Assembly (NCBI GenBank): GCA_964549495.1 | Contig: CAZJWJ010000046.1 | Coordinates: 1-39,610 of the forward strand | Direction: 5' to 3' | DNA: 39,610 nucleotides | Source of the DNA: JACKBJ01 sp964549495 | GTDB taxonomy: Bacteria; Chloroflexota; Anaerolineae; Epilineales; Epilineaceae | Shown here: one piece after another, positions 34,642 through 39,610 of the stretch | Numbering within the stretch: position 1 is the first letter of the stretch | How the letters are laid out: each line of letters starts with the position of its first letter | The notes under the pieces: model-generated | Told to the model about the DNA's origin: nothing | Database searches by the model: none | What the model saw: only the letters and a program-made list of their open reading frames with translations | Position numbers and translations under genes: made by a program

Positions 34642-34929
34642 TTACCACATTGCCCAGCCGGGTCATACGATATGGAGTCATTTGCTTTGTCGTGCCTCAC
34701 CGCGAGACCAATTCGCGGCCGGAGCGTCACGCGGGGATACTTCCTCGCAACCTACCTGCGATTCCGCACGTATCAGCACAGACGAAATGCTTGTCCGAAT
34801 TCTTGCACGAGGACAAGCACGAATGCGTTGGGAGTGGATGGCCATGAGCCGCTACGTTGACTCGAATCGAACACCTCCACGGCGGTCGCACGCGTCGCAA
34901 CCTTGGGCTCGCCCTTGGGGAGGACAGGG
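34642..34929. other. Intergenic, no supported gene
   Basis: Beyond the MITE I see no coding sequence with a good start. One hairpin is present, TGCTTGTCC (34788-34796) with GGACAAGCA (34811-34819) and a 14-base loop. The ribosome site of the next gene (GGGGAGG, 34917-34923) lies at the right end. Confidence 0.5.
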
Positions 34930-35640
34930 ATGACGGAACGACGCCAGCTGGAAGGGAAGTGGCGTGGAGTGGTGGACCGCTGGCGAAGCCGCCTGTGGCT
35001 CGCCTTCGTCGTCCTGGTGTCCTTCGGGATCTGGAAGTACGCGCTGCTCCTCAACCCCGCCAAGGTCCCATCCATTGCCGTCATCGCCCTGGGCTGGCTC
35101 TGGCTCGGGCTCTGGTGGCGGGTCCACCACGAGCTGCCAGCACTCGGAGCACGCTGGTTTGGGCCACGACTGGTCTTGGTGCTCCTCGCCTGGGGATGCG
35201 CGATCTGGAGCCTGGCCGTGCCGATCCTGCGCGATGACGTGTTGGCCGTCGCCGCAAGCCGTGAACACCAGCCACGCCTGGTCCTGACCGGCGTGCAAGG
35301 CGATCGCATCCTGCGCCTCAACGCGGAGGTCTATGGGGGATTGCTGCTCGATGAGATCACGACGATCGAGTTCCCATTCGAGCCCGCGCCAATGTCCGAG
35401 CTACCGGACTATCCCACGCGCTATGCCATCGAGCGGCACGGTGATTCGCGCCTGGTGACGGTGAGCGGTGACGGGCGATACCTGGCGTTGTTCGAGATCG
35501 AGAGCGGCAATGGTGAGTTGAGGGAGATCCGCCCGTTTCGATTCGATCACGATCGGATTGCGGCCATGTTCGGCTCGACGCAAGGGTCGGGCGCAGACTC
35601 GGACTCTATGGATCGTAGGGACTCCGGAAGCCACCCTTGA
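34930..35640 (+). CDS. Membrane protein of unknown function
   Basis: About 236 residues. Three hydrophobic segments in the first half ('RLWLAFVVLVSFGIW', 'IAVIALGWLWLGLWW', 'LVLVLLAWGCAIWSLAV') are followed by a soluble C-terminal half with strands such as 'RLVTVSGDGRYLALFEIES'. The C-terminal half could be a PH-like domain (YdbT/PH type), but this is only a resemblance. The ATG at 34930-34932 is supported by GGGGAGG at 34917-34923. It precedes the DUF2238 membrane gene, which has its own promoter. Confidence 0.7.
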   Translation: MTERRQLEGKWRGVVDRWRSRLWLAFVVLVSFGIWKYALLLNPAKVPSIAVIALGWLWLGLWWRVHHELPALGARWFGPRLVLVLLAWGCAIWSLAVPILRDDVLAVAASREHQPRLVLTGVQGDRILRLNAEVYGGLLLDEITTIEFPFEPAPMSELPDYPTRYAIERHGDSRLVTVSGDGRYLALFEIESGNGELREIRPFRFDHDRIAAMFGSTQGSGADSDSMDRRDSGSHP

Positions 35641-35774
35641 TCGTTCCCGATCGAAGGTGCGTCTCGCAGAGCTTCCGGTTCCGCGTGGGCATCGCCGTAC
35701 TGCTCGGCCTGTTGATACGGAGCAGCAGGATCGGGTGGACGCCACGATCCGCAGACAGTTGTCCGAATCGATCG

Positions 35775-35803
35775 TTGACGGCTAGCGCTGGCCGGCCTAT
35801 GCT
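35775..35803 (+). promoter_or_regulatory. Predicted sigma-70 promoter of the DUF2238 gene
   Basis: TTGACG (35775-35780), 17-base spacer, TATGCT (35798-35803). The transcription start would be near 35810, giving a leader of about 27 bases with AAGGAGG at 35822-35828. Confidence 0.55.
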
Positions 35804-35836
35804 CGCACCATCGATCGCTCCAAGGAGGCTCCGCTG

Positions 35837-36466
35837 GTGCGCATCCAGGTCGATCCCGAGCAGAAGCCGATCCTCCTGCTCGCCATCCTGCTCGTGCTCG
35901 TCTTCTCGGCCTTCTACGTCGCCCGGCAGAACTACGAGTTCATGATCTACGTCGGGGTGATCCTCTTCTTCCTGGCGCTGCTGCTGCTGACCAACCACCG
36001 CGTCCACTACCCCTCAGGTGTCCTCTGGGGCCTGCTCATCTGGTCGGCACTGCACATGGCTGGCGGTTCGATCTACCTGGGCCAGACCCGACTCTACGAG
36101 CTGATATTGCTGCCGCTGCCCGCTGGGGGCCTGCCTATCCTGCGCTATGACCAGGCCGTGCACGCCTTCGGCTTCGGGGTCGCCACCCTGGCGGTCTGGC
36201 ACCTGCTCCGGCCCTGGCTGGCCGAGCCGGTCGGTCGCGGCGTCTCGCTGGGCATCGTCGTGGCCATGGCCGGCCTCGGGGTCGGCGCGCTCAACGAGAT
36301 CGTCGAGTTCGGCGTCACCCTGGTCGTGCCCGACTCCGGCGTGGGCGACTACGTCAACACCTCGCTAGACCTTGTCGCCAACCTCGTCGGAGCCACGATC
36401 GCCTGGGCGTGGATCCGGCGTGGGCTCGGCGCGGGGACCCCCAACGAAGCTGCTCCGGAGGGCTGA
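35837..36466 (+). CDS. DUF2238/YjdF-like integral membrane protein
   Basis: A 209-residue protein with six hydrophobic segments. The conserved 'YDQAVHAFGF' and 'SLDLVANLVGA' motifs are those of DUF2238 (YjdF-like) membrane proteins, whose function is not known. The start is GTG at 35837-35839, with AAGGAGG at 35822-35828, eight bases upstream, and a good promoter just before it. It ends before an IS3-type inverted repeat at 36475. Confidence 0.85.
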   Translation: MRIQVDPEQKPILLLAILLVLVFSAFYVARQNYEFMIYVGVILFFLALLLLTNHRVHYPSGVLWGLLIWSALHMAGGSIYLGQTRLYELILLPLPAGGLPILRYDQAVHAFGFGVATLAVWHLLRPWLAEPVGRGVSLGIVVAMAGLGVGALNEIVEFGVTLVVPDSGVGDYVNTSLDLVANLVGATIAWAWIRRGLGAGTPNEAAPEG

Positions 36467-36474
36467 TCAGCGGC

Positions 36475-36503
36475 TGGAGTTGCCTCGTTCTCCGGGACGG
36501 TGT
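36475..36503 (+). repeat. Solitary IS3-type inverted repeat
   Basis: TGGAGTTGCCTCGTTCTCC continuing into GGGACGGTGT. It resembles the left end of the IS3 remnant at 37120 (TGGAGTTGACTGGTTCGCAC) in sequence and orientation. No transposase follows it directly. It brackets, with 37120, the interrupted membrane gene at 36668-37111. Confidence 0.4.
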
Positions 36504-36667
36504 AAGCGATCCGGTGAGCCGGCCCGACGGAGTTGCGGTCAGGCCACGGAGGCGCAAGGCCGTGGGTCACAACCCCCGTCGCTCTTTCCAACCACGTGAA
36601 CCCTCACGATAGACTCGTTGGGTGCCGATTGAAGTTCTGATCCTCCACAACATACGGAGCAGCAAAC

Positions 36668-37111
36668 ATGACTAGAGAAACATTCCTGAGCCGCCGCTGG
36701 AACTACATCATCACCTTTGTGCAGGGGCTGCCCACTGTCGCCTTTGTGATCTATGGATTGTCTACTCCATACGGCGACACCAAAGCCGGGATGATCACCC
36801 TTTCGATCTTGGGCGCGCTATTCTGAATCGTCCTCGAGCTTCACTCATCCGCGCGGTTCGCGTGGCTCCATAAAACAACTTCGAAATCTGATGTCAAACC
36901 CAAGCTCACTGGCGTTTCACGTCTCGCTTTCTGGGCGCATAATCTCGCCTATTGGTTCTTCCTCGTCCCATTCTTTACAACAATGTCGTATAGCACAGGC
37001 TTTCTCATCTATTCGATCATCCTTTTTACCCGATTTGTTGCCAATACCTACATCAATCTCCGTGGGTTCACGCCCGCGGAATACTATGCTTATCCCTTCC
37101 GAATCCCATAA
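36668..37111 (+). pseudogene. Membrane protein interrupted by one in-frame TGA
   Basis: A frame of 147 codons from ATG 36668 to TAA 37109-37111, broken only by TGA at codon 53 (36824-36826). Before the stop are 'MTRETFLSRRWNYIITFVQG' and a membrane segment; after it the frame continues without fault ('IVLELHSSARFAWLH', 'LAFWAHNLAYWFFLVPFF', 'FLIYSIILFTRFVANTYINL'), giving about three more membrane segments. A Trp codon (TGG) there would restore it, so a single G-to-A change is likely. Its GC content is lower than in neighbouring genes, and IS3-type repeats flank it. No family was recognised. Many genes in the window end at TGA, so recoding is not suggested. Confidence 0.65.
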
Positions 37112-37119
37112 GGATAAAC

Positions 37120-37599
37120 TGGAGTTGACTGGTTCGCACGGACACCTCAGAGATTAGAAACCAGGAGGTGCCCATCATGCCAAAACACGTCCAGCATACT
37201 CGCCGGAGTTCCGGCAGCGGATGATCGAGTTGGTGCGCGCGGGGCGGAAGCCGGAAGCCCTGGCACGCGGGTTCGGGCCCACGGCCCAGACCATCCGGAA
37301 CTGGGTCACGCAAGCGGACCTCGACGATGGAATCCGCCACGACGGGTTCACGACCTAATGCCCTCGCCGAGAGCTTCTTCGCCTCGCTGGAGTGCGAACT
37401 GATCGACCAGGAGACCTTCCGCGTTCGACCTGAAGTCCGCTTCGCGGTCTTCGACTACATCGAGGCTTGGTACAAACTCCATCGTAGACACTCGGCACTC
37501 GGTCAGATGTCACCGGTCAACTTCGCGAAGCAGCACGCTCTACGTCGCGCTGCTTGAGTTCACAAGTCGAAACCTGTCCAAGGAACTCAGGCAACTCCA
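37120..37599 (+). mobile_element. Internally deleted IS3-family element
   Basis: About 480 bp. The left end (from 37120, TGGAGTTGACTGGTTC) and the right end read backward (from 37599, TGGAGTTGCCTGAGTTC) are imperfect inverted repeats. Inside are the start of OrfA and the end of OrfB of an IS3-type element joined by a deletion of most of the transposase. The element cannot move by itself but retains both ends. Confidence 0.75.
37177..37557 (+). pseudogene. Fused remnants of IS3 OrfA and OrfB
   Basis: OrfA starts at ATG 37177-37179 with AGGAGG before it (37163-37168), but one base is missing from the A-run after codon 2; the shifted frame reads 'TRPAYSPEFRQRMIELVRAG ... IRNWVTQADLDDG', the HTH part of OrfA. 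It then ends at TAA 37356-37358. From 37357 another frame encodes the C-terminal OrfB tail: 'NALAESFFASLECELID' holds the last catalytic Glu, and 'FDYIEAWYKLHRRHSALGQM' is typical of IS3 integrase-type transposases. The DD part of the catalytic triad is gone. Confidence 0.8.
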
Positions 37600-37764
37600 G
37601 AACGCGCGGGCTCGGCGGTAGGAGTCGCACGGTCCAACTCGAGATCGTCGATGGAGTGTGGAATGACTTGCATCGCGGAACCATGGTATCCGATCTCCCT
37701 AGCCTCGATGTGTCACGGTAGCCGTTTCCAATCAAGCCCCGAGTGGCGCCTGTTCGTATCAGAT

Positions 37765-38481
37765 TCATGCATACAAATCCACTTCACAGCTAACACGTGT
37801 CGATACGTCCACCAGACTGTGTCGCTCCTCATCATCTAAACCCCGAACAAGGGTTTCTGATGCCACAATGTATGTAGGTAGCTCCACAATTCGCTGCAAT
37901 GCTAGCCCAGCACGACATGATGCTAATTCAATTTGATCCAGCGCAGATTTGCGCACTGTCATCCTTCCGCATGTGTTACATTGCTTCTCCACCTGCTCGC
38001 TAGCTATCCTTGCTGTGACAGGTATTTCCGGCTCCACAAAAGCCCTCTCAACCTGCGAATCTAACACCTTCAGTTCCGCCACCCTTCCTTGCACAGCCTC
38101 CTTTCCAAGATAGCTGCATAATCGATCCCAGCGCGCTTGATCCACGAGCAAAGTCCAGGGGTTTAGCCACTCAATCCTATGAAGCACTCCTTCTGCTGTA
38201 CCAATAAGCAGCCCGAGTTGTGTTCCGGGAGGGCAATGTTTACCCGAAACACACAGCTGAGACAACTGCTCCATCAGCACTTGATGTCCTTCAATATCTA
38301 AAAAGCCATCCGGTAGCCTGACATCACTCGGCGGATCAATTGTTGGGTATGCCACCCCAGTTGTAGCCCATACACCACAACTTGGGCAGGATAGTCCCGG
38401 GATATACGTCGTGTGTGCGGCACTAATATCCCCATCCTGGTCCCAATTGCTAGGGGGACGCACCAAGTACAGCTCTTTCAA
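37765..38481 (-). CDS. Double-CXXCG motif protein, SitI6-like immunity protein
   Basis: A 238-residue soluble protein of the double-CXXCG (gmx_para_CXXCG/TIGR02264) family, known best from myxobacteria, where members are the immunity partners (SitI6) of polymorphic lipoprotein toxins. The two motifs are CPSCG at residues 32-36 and CNTCG at 168-172, likely binding one zinc; 'ISAAHTTYIPGLSCPSCG' and 'VAYPTIDPP' match the family N-terminus. The start is TTG at 38481-38479, supported by GGAG ten bases upstream and by homology at the first residues. Its TTGA overlaps the stop of an upstream frame that is probably the toxin's tail. GC is well below the window's average, indicating transfer. It is an apparent orphan immunity gene. 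Confidence 0.82.
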   Translation of the reverse strand: MKELYLVRPPSNWDQDGDISAAHTTYIPGLSCPSCGVWATTGVAYPTIDPPSDVRLPDGFLDIEGHQVLMEQLSQLCVSGKHCPPGTQLGLLIGTAEGVLHRIEWLNPWTLLVDQARWDRLCSYLGKEAVQGRVAELKVLDSQVERAFVEPEIPVTARIASEQVEKQCNTCGRMTVRKSALDQIELASCRAGLALQRIVELPTYIVASETLVRGLDDEERHSLVDVSTRVSCEVDLYA

Positions 38482-38588
38482 TGTTTTATATCTCCAGCGA
38501 ACCCATTAACCGGGAGCACACCATCGATCTCTGAACCTTTTCGCACTGCGGTCCTTTGTGTCAAATCACTCCCACTTGCTATTGTATT
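38478..38588 (-). pseudogene. Tail of a probable toxin gene, cut by IS66
   Basis: About 36 codons ending in TGA (38480-38478), overlapping the immunity gene's TTG start by three bases. The peptide ends 'GSEIDGVLPVNGFAGDIKH'. Its front is replaced by the end of an IS66 fragment at about 38590; because the IS stop has mutated from TGA to TTA, the IS frame now reads into it. By position (directly upstream of and overlapping an immunity gene) it is probably the C-terminus of the cognate polymorphic toxin; sequence alone does not prove this. Confidence 0.5.
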
Positions 38589-38590
38589 CG

Positions 38591-38855
38591 TGCGTGTTAA
38601 CGTGGTTGGACAGAGCGACGGTGGTTGTGATCCGCGGACATGAGCCCCCCTCGCCTCTACGAGGAACTCAAAGATGGGCCGCGCCTGCATGTTGAGCGTA
38701 GTGACGACCGACATGATGCGTTTCACGAACCGACTTCCGGTCTCCGAGTCGGTCCCGAAGATCTCTCTGCGCCAGATCACCGCCCGAAGAAGGCGACACT
38801 GCACGGTGCACTTCATCGAGCTCATCCCATCGAAGTCCATCAATGGCTCCATCAC
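38591..38855 (-). mobile_element. IS66-family fragment (transposase C-terminus and terminal repeat)
   Basis: About 265 bp matching the last 80 residues of the transposase at 5929-7404: 'LRRAVIW' and 'FGTDSE' against 'LLRAVIW' and 'FGTDSETGSRFV', ending in 'QPPSLCPTT' in both. The region of the catalytic Glu ('NNLAER') is degraded to 'MKCTVQ', and the TGA stop has become TTA. The terminal repeat survives as GTGCGTGTTAACGTGGTTGG near 38589-38608. It is a different, older copy from the intact IS66. Confidence 0.8.
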
Positions 38856-38926
38856 TTCACTATGCTACGCTCATCCGGGGCCCGCCGCAACGGACCCGCC
38901 GAGTCGCGCGTGACTGCGTGTGGCGG

Positions 38927-39568
38927 TCACTTTCCTGGCAGCACCATGACAATCATCTCGGACTCTAGGGTGGTGATGCCCCATTGATCCCAAGATCCCC
39001 CCTTGAACGTCTCCTGGCGCGTGATCCCTACGCCATTGCAGAACCACATCCATCCGTTGAAGTTGCCGGGATGGAAGGCCCGAAAGCACTCGTCGGACTC
39101 GCCAGCAGCACCCGCTTCCGACGGCGAGACTCGCTCGAAGGTCCGGTTTGCGCCAATCGCTTCCACGGGCACCTGATCGCCCTCGCTCACCGGCAGCCTC
39201 AGCAAGGGTGCGGGCCGGCCCTCCAACTCTTGCTCTCTCACGAACGCGTAGTTGGGCGCGGCCGTGGGTACAGCCGGCGCCGACATGAAGTAGTCGATCC
39301 ACTCTTGTGCCCGCTCGGCAAGGTCCGTTCGATACAGCTCGTCGCGCAAGATCAGCCAGTACAATGGATGTGTGACGGTCCACTGCATCGGGCTGAGGCC
39401 GGTCTCTTCGCGATCCAGCACGACGAGCGTGAGATCGGAGTCCAATCTGAGGAGCGATCGAACGGTGTCGGTGTAGATCCTGCCTCTCCAACGATAATGC
39501 TCGTAGGCGTCATCCCGATAGCTCCAGCGGTTGCCCGGTAGCAGTGGGTACGAGACGGTGGATGTCAA
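38927..39568 (-). CDS. Probable former lipoprotein, N-terminal signal missing
   Basis: About 213 residues beginning at TTG (39568-39566), with an in-frame TGA eight codons further upstream, so no signal peptide fits. The start of homology ('SYPLLPGNRWSYR') is typical of exported lipoproteins in Chloroflexota in which this segment comes right after the lipobox linker, so the export signal seems lost by mutation or frameshift. The rest ('THPLYWLILRDELYRTDLAERA', 'NGWMWFCNGVGITRQ') is beta-rich with two cysteines and Trp. The family has no known function. Upstream lie only 42 bases to the window edge, so an alternative start in another frame cannot be excluded. Confidence 0.55.
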   Translation of the reverse strand: MTSTVSYPLLPGNRWSYRDDAYEHYRWRGRIYTDTVRSLLRLDSDLTLVVLDREETGLSPMQWTVTHPLYWLILRDELYRTDLAERAQEWIDYFMSAPAVPTAAPNYAFVREQELEGRPAPLLRLPVSEGDQVPVEAIGANRTFERVSPSEAGAAGESDECFRAFHPGNFNGWMWFCNGVGITRQETFKGGSWDQWGITTLESEMIVMVLPGK

Positions 39569-39610
39569 GATAGTTGTCGCCTCGATCGGTCAAGCCGCTT
39601 TGTCGTTGTC

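Noticed and set aside
34615..34860. Plus-strand frame of 81 codons next to the MITE
   Set aside because: It begins inside the MITE's terminal repeat, has no ribosome site and no recognisable sequence.
1790..36826. Genetic-code change (TAG or TGA recoded)
   Set aside because: Both codons act as ordinary stops at several well-supported gene ends in this window, so the two internal stops are better explained as mutations or base-call errors.
1..39610. CRISPR arrays, tRNA or rRNA genes, phage structural genes
   Set aside because: No regularly spaced direct repeats, no T-loop or anticodon-like cloverleafs, and no phage-type genes were seen.

Overview
The window is a 39.6-kb piece of GC-rich bacterial chromosome with no phage, plasmid or CRISPR signature and no tRNA or rRNA gene that I can see. 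The gene styles point to Chloroflexota (an Anaerolineae- or Ardenticatenia-like lineage, probably from a metagenome): a surface vWA protein with a Thr/Pro/Ser linker running into a 'LHLPIAL'-type segment, AfsR-like BTAD regulators, many secreted Cys- or Trp-rich proteins of unknown function, and scattered IS66 and IS3 debris. This assignment is inference from gene style, not from a marker gene.

Layout. 1-4 kb: a retropepsin-like protein with its small partner, a DinB-fold enzyme, a membrane protein interrupted by one in-frame TAG, and an MscS-type channel. 4-8.2 kb: a membrane protein with a possible HTH, a lower-GC secreted protein, and an IS66 element that has removed the front of a secreted Cys-rich repeat protein. 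8.3-17.5 kb: a vWA/beta-propeller surface protein, another secreted protein, two tandem BTAD-ATPase regulators and, divergent from them, a secreted Cys-rich protein. 17.7-24.7 kb: a coupled lipoprotein/membrane-protein pair, a SnoaL-like protein, a CxxCH protein and an M4 metallopeptidase. 24.9-36.5 kb: malic enzyme (MaeB type), a PHBH-fold FAD monooxygenase, a coupled LVIVD beta-propeller/M28 peptidase pair, small membrane proteins and a fold-back MITE. 36.5-39.6 kb: a lower-GC scrapyard with a nonsense-interrupted membrane protein, an internally deleted IS3 element, an orphan double-CXXCG (SitI6-like) immunity gene, the tail of its probable toxin, and an IS66 fragment.

The most interesting signal is a shared promoter element. 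Four promoters carry TGTGACG-N4-TGTRRCG, a heptamer direct repeat with 11-bp period placed 7-10 bp upstream of a -10-like hexamer. This is the geometry known for SARP (BTAD) activators. They precede the gene at 4291, the gene starting at 5762, the gene starting at 11153 and the gene at 16668. The last lies divergent from the two BTAD regulators. I infer a local BTAD regulon that drives a set of secreted proteins.

The second notable region is 37.6-38.9 kb. An apparent polymorphic toxin-immunity pair was hit by IS66, leaving the immunity gene and about 33 codons of upstream reading frame that overlap its TTG start.
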